In this document: piece by piece, positions 1-10,229 of the stretch | Position numbering within the stretch: the stretch's first letter is position 1 | How the letters are laid out: each line of letters begins with the position of its first letter | Assembly (NCBI RefSeq): GCF_000429625.1 | Contig: NZ_AUCF01000006.1 | Location: 281,580-345,579 of the forward strand | DNA length: 64,000 nt | Origin: Azospirillum halopraeferens DSM 3675 | Lineage (GTDB): Bacteria > Pseudomonadota > Alphaproteobacteria > Azospirillales > Azospirillaceae | Reading direction: 5' to 3' | Notes under the pieces: generated by a model | Told to the model about the DNA's origin: nothing | What the model saw: the letters and a program-made list of their open reading frames with translations, nothing else | Databases searched by the model: none | Program-made: the position numbers and the translations under genes

Positions 1-1813
1 CGCTGGACTGAAGGAACACCGCCTGGCGCACCAGGTCGTTCAGGTTGACCGGCTTCATCACCGGCTGCGGCATCCGCGCGAACGCCGAGAATTCGTCCAC
101 CATGCGCCGGATGTCGTCGACCTGGCGCACGATGGTGTCGGTGCACAGGGTGAACACCTCGGTGTCGTCGGGCGGCACCTGCTTCAGGTACTTGCGGCGC
201 AGCCGCTCGGCCGAAAGCTGGATGGGGGTGAGGGGGTTCTTGATCTCGTGGGCGATGCGCCGGGCCACATCGGCCCAGGCCGCCTTGCGCTGGGCCGACA
301 CCAGTTCGGTGATGTCGTCGAAGGTGACGACGTAGCCGCGCACCTCCCCGATCCCGCCCTCGGCGACGATGCGCACCAGCAGCGTCAGCGGCGGCTGTCC
401 CGTCCGGCGCACCTGCACCTGGTCATGCACCGCCCGACCGGGCCGGCGCGGCGCCTGCTCCAGCAGGTCGGCCACTTCGGGCAGCAGTTCGGTGAGCGGA
501 CGGCCGACCAGCGATTCGGTCTCGTCGACGCCCAGCAGGCGGGCGGCCGAGCGGTTGGGCAGGTTGACCACCCCGTCACCGTTGAGGCCGATGACGCCGG
601 CCGACACGCCCGACAGCACCGCCTCGATGAAGCGACGGCGCTGGTCCACCTGCCGGTTGGCGTTCAGCAGTTCGCGCCGCTGCGTCTCGATCTCGTGGGT
701 CATGCGGTTGAAGGCGCGCGACAGCAGGCCCAGCTCATCCTCTCCGGGGGGCTCCACCACGCGCACCGTCAGGTCGCCGGCGCGCACCCGCTCGGCGGCG
801 CCGATCAGCGCCGAGATGGGCCGCGCCAGGCGGGTGGCGAAATGCAGCCCGGCCCACACCGCCGCCAGCAGCAGCAGCAGCGCCACCACCACGAAGATCA
901 TGGTGAAGGTGACCTGCAGGCTGCCCCGCTCCCCCTCCAGCTCGGCGTACTGGGTGGCGGCACCCTGGGCCGCCTCCATGTGGGCCAGCACCCGCGGCTC
1001 CACCAGCCGGCCGACGTAGAGATAGGTGTCGACGAATCGGTCCAGGCGGACGAGCGCGCGCACGCGGTCGTCGCTCTCGTTGATCATCAGCGCGACCTCG
1101 CCCCCGCGCGCCTTCTCCAGCGCGGAATCGGGAATCGGGTCGAACTGGAGCGTGAAGGAGAAGCCGGAGCGGGCCAGAATGCGGCCGGTGGTGCCGTTGA
1201 ACACCACCGCCTCCGACAGGGCACGCAGCATGGCCTGGGTGGCCACCACCTGCTCGAACCGGTCCGGGTCGACGGCCAGCCGGGCGCCGTCCTGGTTCAG
1301 GTCGTTGGCCATGGCCAGGGCGTCGGCCCGGATGTTCTGCTGGTGCTCGTGCAGGTAGGCGGTGGCCACCTCCAGCGATTCGTGGATCGCCGTGCGCACC
1401 CGGTCGCTGAACCACGACTGGATGCCCAGATAGAAGAAGACCGCCGCGAAGGCCGCCATGATGATGGCCGGCGCCACCGCCAGGACGCTGAACATGGCGA
1501 CCAGGCGCACATGAAGCTGGGAGCCCGCCAGGCCACGCCGCCGCCCGATCCACAACTGGACGATCCGGCGCGCGATCAGCGCCCCCAGCAGCAGCAGCAG
1601 CACCAGATCCAGGGTCAGCAGCAGCGTCACCGTCGCCGGGTTGCTCTCCCCGAAGGGCGGCGCATCGGTGAGCGCCGCATAGGTGGCGACACCGGCGAGG
1701 ATGGCCGCCAGGCTGAGCGCCACCGCCAGCCGCTTGGCCAGCCCCACGCGCCCCGCCCACCGCAGGAGCTGCCGCCACAGAGAGGAGGCTGTCTCAGACG
1801 TCGTGAGCGACAT
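1..1813 (-). CDS. ntrY: NtrY nitrogen-regulation sensor histidine kinase (C-terminus cut off by window edge)
   Basis: This is the membrane sensor kinase of the NtrY/NtrX two-component system, which links nitrogen and redox status to gene expression. About 604 codons are visible from an ATG at 1813. There are two N-terminal membrane helices, a third near residue 90-110, and a periplasmic sensor stretch. A further helix and a HAMP segment ([14 protein letters not shown]) follow. Next come a PAS domain and the HisKA box with the phospho-acceptor in [13 protein letters not shown]. The ATPase domain lies beyond position 1. It sits 156 bp downstream of ntrC on the same strand, the usual alphaproteobacterial order, and ntrX would be expected to the left. 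The ribosome-binding site is weak, but no better in-frame start is seen. Confidence 0.93.
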   Translation of the reverse strand, partial: MSLTTSETASSLWRQLLRWAGRVGLAKRLAVALSLAAILAGVATYAALTDAPPFGESNPATVTLLLTLDLVLLLLLGALIARRIVQLWIGRRRGLAGSQLHVRLVAMFSVLAVAPAIIMAAFAAVFFYLGIQSWFSDRVRTAIHESLEVATAYLHEHQQNIRADALAMANDLNQDGARLAVDPDRFEQVVATQAMLRALSEAVVFNGTTGRILARSGFSFTLQFDPIPDSALEKARGGEVALMINESDDRVRALVRLDRFVDTYLYVGRLVEPRVLAHMEAAQGAATQYAELEGERGSLQVTFTMIFVVVALLLLLAAVWAGLHFATRLARPISALIGAAERVRAGDLTVRVVEPPGEDELGLLSRAFNRMTHEIETQRRELLNANRQVDQRRRFIEAVLSGVSAGVIGLNGDGVVNLPNRSAARLLGVDETESLVGRPLTELLPEVADLLEQAPRRPGRAVHDQVQVRRTGQPPLTLLVRIVAEGGIGEVRGYVVTFDDITELVSAQRKAAWADVARRIAHEIKNPLTPIQLSAERLRRKYLKQVPPDDTEVFTLCTDTIVRQVDDIRRMVDEFSAFARMPQPVMKPVNLNDLVRQAVFLQSS

Positions 1814-1969
1814 GGAATCCGGCCGTGTAGATGTTGCCGGAAAGATACACTTCTGTTGCGGCGTTGCCAAGCGACAAGGAACGGACGCGATCCGCGGCAG
1901 CGTTGAAGCCCTCGTGGCACGGGGCCCCGGACAGCGCCTGTCGTAATAAAGACACTGATCCGGGAAACA

Positions 1970-3418
1970 CTATTTCAGTCCGCGCACCACCTGAATGTCG
2001 AGATCCCTGATCTTCTTGCGCAGCGTGTTGCGGTTGAGGCCAAGCAACTGCGCCGCCTTGATCTGGTTTCCCCGCGTCGCGGACAGGCTGAGCGAGATCA
2101 ACGGGCGTTCGATTTCGCGCAGCACCCGATCGTACAGGCCGTTGGACGGCATGCCGTCCTTGTGCGCCGCAAAATAATCCTTCAGATGGCGCTCCACCGC
2201 CGACGACAGGCCCTCGCTCTGGGTCTCTTCCACCGGCTGCACGGCCGGCTGGGCGTCCGCCAGCTCCGCCTCGATGACGTCGACGCCGATCACCTCCTGG
2301 GAATAGAGGGCGGCGAGACGGCGCACCAGGTTCTCCAGCTCGCGCACGTTGCCGGGCCAGCGGTAGCGCTTCAGGCGGTCCATCGCCGTCTGGTCGATGC
2401 TCTTGGCCGGCAGGCCCTGGGCGACGGTCTGGTTCAGGAAATGGCGGACCAGCAGCGGCACGTCCTCCGTCCGTTCCCGCAGGGGCGGCAGGCGGATGGG
2501 AACGACGCACAGGCGGTAGAACAGGTCTTCGCGGAACAGGCCCTGGCGGATCAGCGTGCGCAGGTCGCGGTGGGTGGCGGCGATGATGCGTACGTCCGTC
2601 TTGATGGGCGTACGGCCGCCGACGGTGGTGTACTCCCCCTCCTGGAGCACGCGCAGCAGGCGGGTCTGCGCCTCCAGCGGCATGTCGCCGATCTCGTCCA
2701 GGAACAAGGTGCCGCCCTGCGCCTGCTCGAACCGGCCCTGGGAGCGGTTGGTGGCGCCGGTGAAGGCACCCTTCTCATGGCCGAACAGCTCGGACTCGAT
2801 CAGCTCCCGCGGGATGGCGGCCATGTTGATGGCCACGAAGGGGCCGTTGCGCCGCTTGCCGTAATCGTGCAGGGCGCGCGCCACCAGTTCCTTGCCGGTG
2901 CCCGACTCGCCGGTGATCATCACCGTGAGGTCGGTGCCCATCAGGCGGGCAAGCACCCGGTAGATTTCCTGCATGGCCGGCGAGCGGCCGATGAGGGGAA
3001 GCTGCTCGTCCCCCTCCCCGTCGGCGACGGCGGGCAGGTCGGCCGTCGGCTGGCGCGCGTTCAGCGCCCGCTCCACCACCGACACCAGCTCCTTCAGGTC
3101 GAAGGGCTTGGGCAGATACTCGAAGGCGCCCCGTTCCGCCGCCTTGACCGCGGTGATCAGGGTGTTCTGCGCGCTCATCACCACGATGCGCAGCTCGGGT
3201 CGGATCTTCTTGATGCGCGGGACGAGGTCCAGCCCGTTCTCGTCGGGCATCACCACGTCGGTGATGACCAGATCCCCCTGCCCGTCCGCCACCCAGCGCC
3301 ACAGGGTGGAAGCGTTGCCGGTGGTCCGCACCTCGTGGCCGAGTCGCGCCAGGGCCTGGGTCAGCACCGTCCGGATGGCCCGATCGTCATCCGCGACGAG
3401 AATCGTTGCGCCGGTCAT
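1970..3418 (-). CDS. ntrC: NtrC (NR-I) sigma-54-dependent response regulator
   Basis: NtrC is the DNA-binding activator of nitrogen-starvation genes, phosphorylated by NtrB. The 482-residue protein has a receiver domain (residues 5-120) with phospho-acceptor Asp54 in VITDVVMP and conserved Lys104. The sigma-54 AAA+ domain (about 143-380) carries Walker A GESGTGKE at 170-177, the sigma-54 contact loop GAFTGA at 217-222 and Walker [11 protein letters not shown] at 235-244. A Fis-type helix-turn-helix ([16 protein letters not shown]) ends the protein. Its ATG overlaps the ntrB stop codon as ATGA, so the two are translationally coupled. All key residues are intact and the length is normal. Confidence 0.97.
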   Translation of the reverse strand: MTGATILVADDDRAIRTVLTQALARLGHEVRTTGNASTLWRWVADGQGDLVITDVVMPDENGLDLVPRIKKIRPELRIVVMSAQNTLITAVKAAERGAFEYLPKPFDLKELVSVVERALNARQPTADLPAVADGEGDEQLPLIGRSPAMQEIYRVLARLMGTDLTVMITGESGTGKELVARALHDYGKRRNGPFVAINMAAIPRELIESELFGHEKGAFTGATNRSQGRFEQAQGGTLFLDEIGDMPLEAQTRLLRVLQEGEYTTVGGRTPIKTDVRIIAATHRDLRTLIRQGLFREDLFYRLCVVPIRLPPLRERTEDVPLLVRHFLNQTVAQGLPAKSIDQTAMDRLKRYRWPGNVRELENLVRRLAALYSQEVIGVDVIEAELADAQPAVQPVEETQSEGLSSAVERHLKDYFAAHKDGMPSNGLYDRVLREIERPLISLSLSATRGNQIKAAQLLGLNRNTLRKKIRDLDIQVVRGLK

Positions 3419-4593
3419 CCGCGCAGTCTCCCGCCACCGTTGAATCCACCGCTCTCACCCGCATCCTGGCTCTGATCGTACATGGGCAGCGACACCTTGA
3501 AGACGGTCCGGCGCGGCTGGCTGTCGAACTCGATGACGCCACCGTGATCGCCGATGATCTTCGCCACCAATGCAAGACCAAGGCCAGTTCCGTTCACCTT
3601 GGTGGTGACGAAGGCGTCGAACAGGTGGCCGCGCAGATCCTCGGGGATGCCGTCGCCATTGTCCTGCACGGATACCAGCAGCGGCAGATGGACGCGCTTG
3701 TCGCCGCCCGGCAGGGCCATGCGCACCCCGTGCTGATAGGCGGTGGACAGCACGATCTCTCCGCCTGTTTCGGGGGCAGCTTCTGCCGCATTTTTAATCA
3801 GGTTCAGAAAGACCTGCACCAACTGATCACGGTTTCCCCACACCGGCGGGAGAGAGGGGTCGTAGCGCTCGACGAAGCGGATGGACCGGGCAAAGCCGCT
3901 CTGCGCCACCTTGCGCACGTGCTCCAGGACGGTGTGGATGTTCACCGGCCCACGCTCCAGGGGGCGCTTGTCGGAGAACACCTCCATCCGGTTGACCAGC
4001 GCCACGATGCGGTCCGCCTCGTCACAGATCAGGCGGGTCAGCACCCGGTCCTGCTCCGAGGCGTTCTCCTCCAGAAGCTGGGCGGCGCCACGGATGCCGG
4101 ACAGCGGGTTCTTCACCTCGTGCGCCAGCATCGCCGCCATGGCGGTGACCGAGCGGGCGGCGTGGCGGTGGGTGAGCGTGTTGGCGATCTTGCGGGCGAT
4201 GGCGTTCTCGCGCAGCGTCACCACCACCGCGTCGGTGCCGTCGCCCATGGCGGCCACCTGCACCGACACGCGGTGCGGCCCGATGCGCGGGGTGTCGATG
4301 TCCACCCCGTCCTGGGACACGCTGCGGCTGCCGCGGCGCACCTGCTCCACCAGCCCCATGACGGGGCTGTCGGGGGGCAGCAGAGCTTCCAGCGGCGTGC
4401 CCTCCATGGCGGACGCGCCGAGGTCGAAGAACTCCTGCGCTTCCAGGTTCACGAAGCGGATGTCGCCGCCGCCGTCCACCACCAGAACCGGGTCGGGCAG
4501 CGCGTTGAGCACGGCGAGCGGATCGGTCGCCGGCGTACGGGGCATCGGGCGCGGCGACCGACGGGGAGGCAGCGACGTGGCGGGACGGGGCAT
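3415..4593 (-). CDS. ntrB: NtrB (NR-II) nitrogen sensor histidine kinase/phosphatase
   Basis: NtrB is the soluble kinase/phosphatase that sets NtrC phosphorylation under control of PII proteins. The 392-residue protein has a PAS domain (about 25-125), a dimerisation/phospho-acceptor helix with His158 in [12 protein letters not shown], and an ATPase domain. The N-box is NLIKNAAEA and the G boxes are DNGDGIPE and GTGLGLALV. There is no transmembrane segment, as expected. The start is the ATG at 4593, which shares one base with the dusB stop (TGATG). This places dusB, ntrB and ntrC in one operon, the classical nifR3-ntrBC arrangement. A longer in-frame reading upstream lies over dusB and is not the gene. 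Confidence 0.96.
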   Translation of the reverse strand: MPRPATSLPPRRSPRPMPRTPATDPLAVLNALPDPVLVVDGGGDIRFVNLEAQEFFDLGASAMEGTPLEALLPPDSPVMGLVEQVRRGSRSVSQDGVDIDTPRIGPHRVSVQVAAMGDGTDAVVVTLRENAIARKIANTLTHRHAARSVTAMAAMLAHEVKNPLSGIRGAAQLLEENASEQDRVLTRLICDEADRIVALVNRMEVFSDKRPLERGPVNIHTVLEHVRKVAQSGFARSIRFVERYDPSLPPVWGNRDQLVQVFLNLIKNAAEAAPETGGEIVLSTAYQHGVRMALPGGDKRVHLPLLVSVQDNGDGIPEDLRGHLFDAFVTTKVNGTGLGLALVAKIIGDHGGVIEFDSQPRRTVFKVSLPMYDQSQDAGESGGFNGGGRLRG

Positions 4594-5579
4594 CAGGCGG
4601 CCACCCTTTCGATCGCCGGGGCATAGAAGGAGCGGAGGCGCCGGCGCACCGTGTCCGCGTCGTCGATACGGTTGATCTCCTCGCGGAATTCGGCGGAGCC
4701 CGGCAGGCCCTTGCAGTACCACGAGACGTGCTTGCGGGCGACGCGCACCCCCGGCAGCGTTCCATAGAGGGACAGCATGGCGTCGAAATGCTCCAGCAGG
4801 ATGGCGAGCTGTTCGTCCGGCGGCGGGTCCGGCAGGCGTTCGCCGGTGCGCAGGTAATGCATAACCTGCGCGGGAAACCAGGGGCGGCCGCAGGCGCCGC
4901 GGCCGATCATCACGCCGTCCGCCCCCGACAGGCGCAACGCCTCCGCTGCGTCGTCGATGGTGCGGATGTCGCCGTTGACCACGACGGGAATCGACACAGC
5001 CTCCTTCACCCGGCGCACGAAGCTCCAGTCGGCGGTGCCGGTGTACATCTGCTGGCGGGTGCGGCCGTGGATGGTCAGCATCCTGATCCCGCAGTCCTCG
5101 GCAATTCGGGCGAGCCGCGGCGCGTTCAGACTGTCGTGGTCCCACCCCATGCGGGTCTTCATGGTGACGGGGACCGACACGGCCCGCACCGTCGCCTCCA
5201 TGATGCGGCCGGCCAGCGCCTCATCGCGCATCAGGGCGGAGCCGGCGTAGCCGTTGACCACCTTCTTCACCGGGCAACCGAAGTTGATGTCGATGACCGC
5301 GGCCCCCCGGTCCTCGTTCAGCCGGGCCGCCTGCGCCATCACCGCGGGATCGCAGCCGGCGAGCTGGACGGCCATGGGGAACTCTTCCGGCGCCGTGTCC
5401 GCCATGCGCAGGGTCTGGCGGTTCTCACGGATCATCGCCTGGCTGGCGATCATCTCGGAGACCACCAGGCCGCAGCCCGCCCGCTTCACCAGGCGGCGGA
5501 ACGGCAGGTCCGTCACCCCCGACATGGGCGCCAGCAGGACCGGACCGGACAGGGTGATGGAACCGATCTGAATGCTCAT
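4593..5579 (-). CDS. dusB: DusB tRNA-dihydrouridine synthase (NifR3)
   Basis: DusB is an FMN enzyme that reduces uridine to dihydrouridine in the tRNA D-loop. The 328-residue protein has the TIM-barrel FMN site ([16 protein letters not shown] near the N-terminus), the family signature [11 protein letters not shown] with the catalytic Cys, a KTRMGWD segment, HGRTRQQMY, and the phosphate-binding [13 protein letters not shown]. The chosen start is ATG 5579 (MSIQIGSI), which matches the normal length. An in-frame ATG at 5687 would add a non-conserved tail that includes an inverted repeat, so it was not used. The gene heads the dusB-ntrB-ntrC operon. Confidence 0.95.
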   Translation of the reverse strand: MSIQIGSITLSGPVLLAPMSGVTDLPFRRLVKRAGCGLVVSEMIASQAMIRENRQTLRMADTAPEEFPMAVQLAGCDPAVMAQAARLNEDRGAAVIDINFGCPVKKVVNGYAGSALMRDEALAGRIMEATVRAVSVPVTMKTRMGWDHDSLNAPRLARIAEDCGIRMLTIHGRTRQQMYTGTADWSFVRRVKEAVSIPVVVNGDIRTIDDAAEALRLSGADGVMIGRGACGRPWFPAQVMHYLRTGERLPDPPPDEQLAILLEHFDAMLSLYGTLPGVRVARKHVSWYCKGLPGSAEFREEINRIDDADTVRRRLRSFYAPAIERVAA

Positions 5580-5641
5580 GAACGACAGCCCGCCCGCCCG
5601 CCGCACCTGATCCGGGCCGCGCGGCACCCGCCGTGCTAAAA

Positions 5642-5685
5642 TGCCCAAATTTCGCGCAGAGGCGTTCTTTGATGTGATTTTGGGC
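5642..5685. promoter_or_regulatory. Inverted repeat in the dusB-ntrBC promoter region
   Basis: TGCCCAAA (5642-5649) and TTTGGGCA (5678-5685) form a perfect 8-bp inverted repeat separated by 28 bp. It lies 63 bp upstream of the dusB start in an AT-richer stretch. This is a plausible operator or promoter-proximal element. No sigma-54 -24/-12 motif was recognised here. Confidence 0.3.
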
Positions 5686-5759
5686 ACGCTAACACAGCGC
5701 TTCGCCCGTTCGCAAGCGGCAGGTAATAGTCCGTTAGGCCAACGGATGGCGCGATCTGC

Positions 5760-6569
5760 CTAGCGCATGAGCACGTCAGACACGAACTTCACGCCGGGAT
5801 ACGCCAGGGTGAGCAGAAGATAGGCAATCAACGCCATCCGCGCCGCCGAACGGCCGCGCATGCCGGTCCGCACATGGACCAGAAGCAGACAGCCGATGAC
5901 CACGAAGGTGGCCAGCGAGAACAACGTCTTGTGGTCAAGGCGCAGGAAAGTTCCGTACTGGTAGTACAGCACCGCCATGCCCGTGAGAAGGCCGAAGCCC
6001 AGCACCACCTCCGACGCGGCAAGCAGCCGCACCTGGAATCGCTCGCTGACCGCAGCCGGCGGCAGGAAACGGGTGAGCGGCGTCGGCCGCTTGGCCTTCA
6101 GGGCCCGTTCCTGCAGAAAGGCGGCGAGCGAGGCGACGGCCGCCAGGGTCAGCAGGGCGTAGGTCATCACCGACACGGCGATGTGCAGCTCGATCCAGAC
6201 GGCCGGGGCGCTGCCGCGCAGCGTCGGGTCCGCCGTTCCCTGGCTGAGGGTGGCCAGGGCCCCGACCAGAACCAGATAGGGCAGCAGCAGCGGCGCCAGC
6301 CGCCAGGCGTTGGCCGTGGCGGCGCAGAGGACAGCGAAGATCGCCATGCACACGGCGATGGTCACCCACAGGGTGGTTGACAGGCCGGTGTGCCACTCGC
6401 CGCCCACATGGACCGCCGCCGCCACCGCCGGACCCAGCACCGCCAGGCCCAGCGCGCCCCAGAACGCCACGGTGCGGCGCCCGGGGATCCCCAGCGTCCG
6501 GTACGGGAACAGCGACGCCGGCAGCAACGCCACCAGGGCCGACAGGCTGAACATCAGATTTTGCGTCAT
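5760..6569 (-). CDS. CcsA/YpjD-like integral membrane protein (cytochrome c assembly family)
   Basis: This 269-residue protein is almost entirely hydrophobic with about eight membrane helices and belongs to the cytochrome c assembly (CcmC/CcsA/HemX/YpjD) superfamily. Two conserved-type histidines are visible, in [16 protein letters not shown] and [10 protein letters not shown], which in relatives face a haem-related ligand. The exact role of the YpjD branch is not established. The start is ATG 6569, 144 bp from the divergent ispDF gene. It stands alone, downstream on its strand of nothing obvious, and ends 180 bp before dusB. Confidence 0.8.
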   Translation of the reverse strand: MTQNLMFSLSALVALLPASLFPYRTLGIPGRRTVAFWGALGLAVLGPAVAAAVHVGGEWHTGLSTTLWVTIAVCMAIFAVLCAATANAWRLAPLLLPYLVLVGALATLSQGTADPTLRGSAPAVWIELHIAVSVMTYALLTLAAVASLAAFLQERALKAKRPTPLTRFLPPAAVSERFQVRLLAASEVVLGFGLLTGMAVLYYQYGTFLRLDHKTLFSLATFVVIGCLLLVHVRTGMRGRSAARMALIAYLLLTLAYPGVKFVSDVLMR

Positions 6570-6713
6570 GTCCGCTCGACCGTGCCTTTCACCGCCCCCG
6601 CCCCGCGGGCCTTGGCGGAACCCCGGCGACAGGCTAGGCTGCGCACGGCCGGCGTCAAGCCCGCACGCGCAACGCCGGCCGATCCCTGCCATTCCACAGC
6701 GGCCATCCCGATC

Positions 6714-7874
6714 ATGCCCACCTGCATCGCTCTGATCGTCGCGGCCGGCAGCGGCCGGCGCTTCGGAGCCGAGCGCCCCAAACAATACCACGACCTGGCC
6801 GGCGCGCCGATCCTGCGCCGCACGGTCGAGGCGTTCCTGGACCATCCCGCGGTGGGCGCCGTTCAGGTGGTGATCGACCCGGCGCACCGCCAGTGGTACG
6901 ACGACGCGGTGGCCGGCCTGGCCCTGCCCGACCCCGTGCCCGGCGGGGCCACCCGCCAGCGGTCGGTCCGCAACGGGCTGGAGCGGCTGGCCGAGACGGG
7001 GGCGCCGCCCGATCGGGTGCTGATCCACGACGCGGCCCGACCCTTCATCGACGCCGTGACCATCAGCCGCACCGTGGCGGCGCTGGACGGGGCGCCGGGC
7101 TGCGTGGTGGCGGTGCCGGTGACCGACACGCTGAAGCGCGGGGTGGACGGCTTCAGCGCCGGCACCGTCGACCGCAACGGCCTGTGGCGGGCCCAAACCC
7201 CCCAGGGCTTCCGCTTCGCCGCGATCCTGGAGGCGCACCGCGCCGCCGCGGGGGAGGACCTGACCGACGACGCCGCCGTGGCCGAGCACGCCGGCCTGCC
7301 CGTCGCCCTGGTGCCCGGCACGGAGGAGAATTTCAAGGTGACCAGCCCAGACGACCTCGCCCGCGCCGAAGCGGTGATGGCCGCGCGCCTCGGCGACGTG
7401 CGCACCGGCTTCGGCTTCGACGTCCACCGCTTCGCCCCCGGTGACCACGCCATGCTCTGCGGGGTCGCCGTGCCGCACACCCACCGGCTGGAGGGTCACT
7501 CCGATGCCGACGTCGGTCTGCACGCCCTGACCGACGCGATCCTGGGCGCGCTGGGGGCCGGCGACATCGGCAGCCATTTCCCGCCCACCGATCCGCAGTG
7601 GCGGGGCGCCGACAGCGCGGTGTTCCTGCGACACGCCGCTGCTCTGGTGCGGGCTGCCGGCGGGCGGATCGCCCATGCCGATATCACCCTGGTGTGCGAA
7701 CGCCCCAAGGTCGGCCCGCACCGCCCCGCCATGGTGGCGCGGGTGGCGGATATCCTGGGCATCGACGCCGCACGCGTCAGCGTGAAGGCGACGACGACCG
7801 AGCGGCTGGGCTTCACCGGCCGGGGCGAGGGCATTGCCGCCCAGGCCGTCGCCACCATCCGGCTGCCGGGATGA
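6714..7874 (+). CDS. ispDF: IspDF bifunctional MEP-pathway enzyme
   Basis: IspDF catalyses two steps of non-mevalonate isoprenoid synthesis. The IspD half forms CDP-ME from MEP and CTP, and the IspF half cyclises CDP-MEP to MEcPP. The 386-residue protein has the IspD nucleotide loop [16 protein letters not shown] near residue 10 and the HDAARPF segment. The IspF half begins near residue 225 with GFGFDVHRF (metal-binding Asp and His) and continues with [17 protein letters not shown] and the [12 protein letters not shown] end. Fused IspDF is typical of alphaproteobacteria. The ATG at 6714 is chosen because an upstream in-frame extension is not conserved. cinA follows by 19 bp. Confidence 0.97.
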   Translation: MPTCIALIVAAGSGRRFGAERPKQYHDLAGAPILRRTVEAFLDHPAVGAVQVVIDPAHRQWYDDAVAGLALPDPVPGGATRQRSVRNGLERLAETGAPPDRVLIHDAARPFIDAVTISRTVAALDGAPGCVVAVPVTDTLKRGVDGFSAGTVDRNGLWRAQTPQGFRFAAILEAHRAAAGEDLTDDAAVAEHAGLPVALVPGTEENFKVTSPDDLARAEAVMAARLGDVRTGFGFDVHRFAPGDHAMLCGVAVPHTHRLEGHSDADVGLHALTDAILGALGAGDIGSHFPPTDPQWRGADSAVFLRHAAALVRAAGGRIAHADITLVCERPKVGPHRPAMVARVADILGIDAARVSVKATTTERLGFTGRGEGIAAQAVATIRLPG

Positions 7875-7893
7875 GGATCGCGAAGGAGGCGCC

Positions 7894-8397
7894 ATGTTCC
7901 CCGACCACATCCGCCGCCTGGCCGCCAGCGTCCTGGCCGAGTTCGAGTTCGCCGGGTACATGCTGGCCACCGCCGAATCCTGCACCGGCGGGCTGGTGGC
8001 CGCGGCGCTGACCGACATTCCCGGGTCCTCCGCGGTGGTCGACCGCGGCTTCATCACCTATTCCAACGTCGCCAAATCGGAACTGCTGGGCGTGCCGCCC
8101 AGCCTGATCCTGACCCACGGCGCGGTCAGCGCGGAGGTGGCGGTGGCCATGGCGGTGGGGGCGCTCGCCCGATCCAAGGCGGACGTGACGGTGGCCGTCA
8201 CCGGCGTCGCCGGCCCCGGCGGCGGCACCGAGACCAAGCCGGTCGGCCGCGTCCACATCGCCACGGCCGTGCGCCGCGGCCCTGCCGCCCACAAGGAGTT
8301 CACCTTTCCCGGCGACCGCACCGCCATCCGCCTGGCCACGGTGGAGGCCGCGCTGGAACGGCTCCACACCTCGCGGCCGCGCACCAACCTGCGGTAG
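7894..8397 (+). CDS. pncC: CinA-type nicotinamide-nucleotide amidase (PncC family)
   Basis: This 167-residue protein corresponds to the stand-alone C-terminal CinA domain. Members deamidate nicotinamide mononucleotide in pyridine nucleotide recycling. The signature TAESCTGGLVAAALTDIPGSS near the N-terminus holds the catalytic Ser. GVAGPGGGTETKPVG and a C-terminal helical segment complete the fold. A strong ribosome-binding site (AAGGAGG) lies just before the ATG at 7894, which rules out the upstream in-frame ATG at 7834 inside ispDF. It follows ispDF in the same direction and converges on the sigma factor gene with an 11-bp gap. Confidence 0.9.
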   Translation: MFPDHIRRLAASVLAEFEFAGYMLATAESCTGGLVAAALTDIPGSSAVVDRGFITYSNVAKSELLGVPPSLILTHGAVSAEVAVAMAVGALARSKADVTVAVTGVAGPGGGTETKPVGRVHIATAVRRGPAAHKEFTFPGDRTAIRLATVEAALERLHTSRPRTNLR

Positions 8398-8408
8398 GGT
8401 GCGGGCCC

Positions 8409-9665
8409 TCATCCCCCGCAGGCGGCCGCCCGGCGCAACAGGAAGTCCCGTTCACGCGCGTTGCGGGTGAGCGTGGCGGCCCGTTCGAAGGCGGCGCGCG
8501 CTTCGTCCGGACGGCCGGCGCGGAGCAGGCAGTCGCCGCGGGCGGCCGGCAGCGGGGCGTAGGCGCCCAACTCCTCGACCATCGCCAGCGCGTCGAGGAG
8601 GGCCAGGCCGGCCTGCGGGCCGAAGGCCATGGAATGGGCGATCGCGCGGTTCAGCTCCACCACCGGCGACGGCAGGGCGACAGCCAGGGCATCGTACAGC
8701 CGGGCGATCCGCACCCAGTCGGTGTCCGCCGCCGTGGCGGCACGGGCGTGGCAGGCCGCCAGGTCCGCCTGAAGGGCATAGGGGCCGCAGGACCCGTCCG
8801 GCGCCCGGGCCCGCGCCAGGGCGGCGAGCCCCCGGCCGATCAGCAGCCGGTCCCAACGGGCGCGGTTCTGTTCGGTCAGGGGCACAGGCCCGCCGTCCGG
8901 CGCGGTGCGGGTGGCCAGACGGGAGGACTGGAGTTCCATAAGGGCCAGCAGGCCGTGGACCTCCGGTTCCTCCGGCATTCGGCTGGCCAGGATGCGGCCC
9001 AGCCGCCGCGCCTCGGCGCACAGGGACGGCCGGATCAGGTCCTCGCCGGCGGTGGCGGCATAGCCCTCGTTGAAGATCAGGTAGATCACCTCCAGCACCG
9101 AGCCGAGGCGCCCCTCACGCTCCCGCCCGCGCGGCACGGCGAAGGTCAGGCCGGCTCCGGCCAGCCGCTTCCTGGCCCGGACGATGCGCTGGGCGATGGT
9201 GGCCTCGCCGGTCAGAAAGGCCCGGGCGATCTCCGCCGTGGTGAGCCCGCCGATCAGGCGCAGGGTCAGGGCGACGCGCGCCTCGCGGGACAGCACCGGA
9301 TGGCACGCGGCGAAGATCAGGGCCAGCAGTTCGTCGCCGATGTCGTCGTCCAGCGCCGCCTCGAGAACCTCGGCATGGCCGTCGCGCTGCTCCTCCAGGT
9401 CGCGGGCGATGGCGGCGTGGACGCGCTCCAGCATGGGACGGCGACGCAGCCCGTCGATGGCCCGGCGCCGGGCCGCCGTCATCAGCCAGGCACCGGGCTG
9501 GCGCGGCACGCCCGTGTCCGGCCACTCCGACAGGGCGGTCACGAAAGCATCCTGCGCCAGTTCCTCGGCGAGCGCGATATCGCGCACCATGCGGGCCAGC
9601 CCCGCCACCAGCCGGGGCCGCTCAATGCGGAAGACCGCTTCGATGGTGTCGCGGATCGGGTCCAT
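8409..9665 (-). CDS. ECF-type RNA polymerase sigma factor, ECF42-like with C-terminal TPR extension
   Basis: The 418-residue protein is about twice the length of a classical ECF sigma factor. Sigma region 2 is at the N-terminus (AEELAQDAFVTALSEWP, then ARRRAIDGLRRR). Region 4 lies at about 120-180 (AEIARAFLTGEATIAQRIVRARK). It is followed by a DUF6596-like region (VIYLIFNEGYAA) and a TPR-like helical tail. This architecture, and the DGPF/YCII gene directly upstream in the same direction, is that of group ECF42, in which the C-terminal extension replaces an anti-sigma factor. The physiological signal is unknown. A GTG six bases upstream (9671) is an alternative start. Neither has a clear ribosome-binding site. 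Confidence 0.88.
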   Translation of the reverse strand: MDPIRDTIEAVFRIERPRLVAGLARMVRDIALAEELAQDAFVTALSEWPDTGVPRQPGAWLMTAARRRAIDGLRRRPMLERVHAAIARDLEEQRDGHAEVLEAALDDDIGDELLALIFAACHPVLSREARVALTLRLIGGLTTAEIARAFLTGEATIAQRIVRARKRLAGAGLTFAVPRGREREGRLGSVLEVIYLIFNEGYAATAGEDLIRPSLCAEARRLGRILASRMPEEPEVHGLLALMELQSSRLATRTAPDGGPVPLTEQNRARWDRLLIGRGLAALARARAPDGSCGPYALQADLAACHARAATAADTDWVRIARLYDALAVALPSPVVELNRAIAHSMAFGPQAGLALLDALAMVEELGAYAPLPAARGDCLLRAGRPDEARAAFERAATLTRNARERDFLLRRAAACGG

Positions 9666-9699
9666 CGTCACGGCCGGCCGCAGCGAGGGCCGGGCGGCG

Positions 9700-10119
9700 T
9701 CAGCCGCCCAACCGATCCCGGTTGCGGCCGTGCAGATCCGCGACGTCCGGCGTCATGGCCCCGGCGAAGTCCGCCATCTCGTACAGCGGTCGGATCTCGA
9801 TCTCCGAGGGACCCGGCATGGGGTTCGGGCACCGCTTCACCCATTCCACCGCCTCGGCCATGTCGCGGACCTCCCACAGCCAGTAACCGGCGACCAGTTC
9901 GCGGGTTTCCGCAAAGGGGCCGTCGAGCACGCTGCGGCTCGCCCCGTCGAACGCCACCCGCTTGCCGGCGGATGACGGCTTCAGGCCGTCGCCGGCCAGG
10001 AGGATGCCGGCGTTCACCAGCTCCTCGTTGTACTTGCCCATCGCTTCGAGGAGGTCGTTGGAGGGCAGGATGCCCGCCTCGCTGTCCGCCGTTGCCTTAA
10101 CCAGTACCATCACGCGCAT
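9700..10119 (-). CDS. YCII/DGPF-domain protein, ECF42 partner
   Basis: This 139-residue protein belongs to the YCII-related dimeric alpha/beta-barrel family, whose biochemical function is unknown. It begins MRVMVLVKAT and carries the DGPF signature near residue 65 (VLDGPFAETRE). It also has YWLWEVRDMAEAVEWVKRCP, typical of the subgroup encoded beside ECF42 sigma factors. A good Shine-Dalgarno sequence (AGGAGA) precedes the ATG. It lies 34 bp upstream of the sigma gene on the same strand and is probably co-transcribed with it. A promoter-like TGTCGA element lies about 75 bp upstream. Confidence 0.85.
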   Translation of the reverse strand: MRVMVLVKATADSEAGILPSNDLLEAMGKYNEELVNAGILLAGDGLKPSSAGKRVAFDGASRSVLDGPFAETRELVAGYWLWEVRDMAEAVEWVKRCPNPMPGPSEIEIRPLYEMADFAGAMTPDVADLHGRNRDRLGG

Positions 10120-10170
10120 CGTCTCGTCTCCTGCGGATCAAAGGGGCCCGATCGGCCCCGATCCCCCTGC

Positions 10171-10197
10171 GACGAACGACCCCGGCGGGATTCGACA
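10171..10197 (-). promoter_or_regulatory. Candidate ECF42-dependent promoter for the DGPF-sigma operon
   Basis: Reading the minus strand, TGTCGA (10197-10192) is followed after a gap by CGTTCGTC (10178-10171), with about 17 bp between TGTCGA and the final CGTC. TGTCGA is, from memory, the characteristic -35 motif of ECF42 target promoters, which usually precede DGPF genes. The start codon of the DGPF gene lies about 52 bp downstream. Autoregulation is an inference. Confidence 0.45.
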
Positions 10198-10200
10198 GGG

Positions 10201-10223
10201 CCGCCGCATTTTTTTCGCGGCGG
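10201..10223. other. Hairpin with an A/T loop after ratA
   Basis: CCGCCGC (10201-10207) pairs with GCGGCGG (10217-10223) around a loop containing seven T on the plus strand. It begins 7 bp beyond the ratA stop codon and just upstream of the candidate ECF42 promoter. It could act as a transcript end for lipA-ratA, but no U-tract follows the stem, so it is not a classical terminator. Confidence 0.4.
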
Positions 10224-10229
10224 TCCGCT

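Noticed and set aside
4593..5145. N-terminal extension of NtrB over dusB
   Set aside because: The extension is out-of-frame DusB. The ATG at 4593 coupled to the dusB stop gives a normal NtrB.
5760..8057. Minus-strand frame of 765 codons joining the CcsA-like protein to sequence over ispDF
   Set aside because: Only the last 269 codons form the membrane protein. The rest is antisense to ispDF and looks random in composition.
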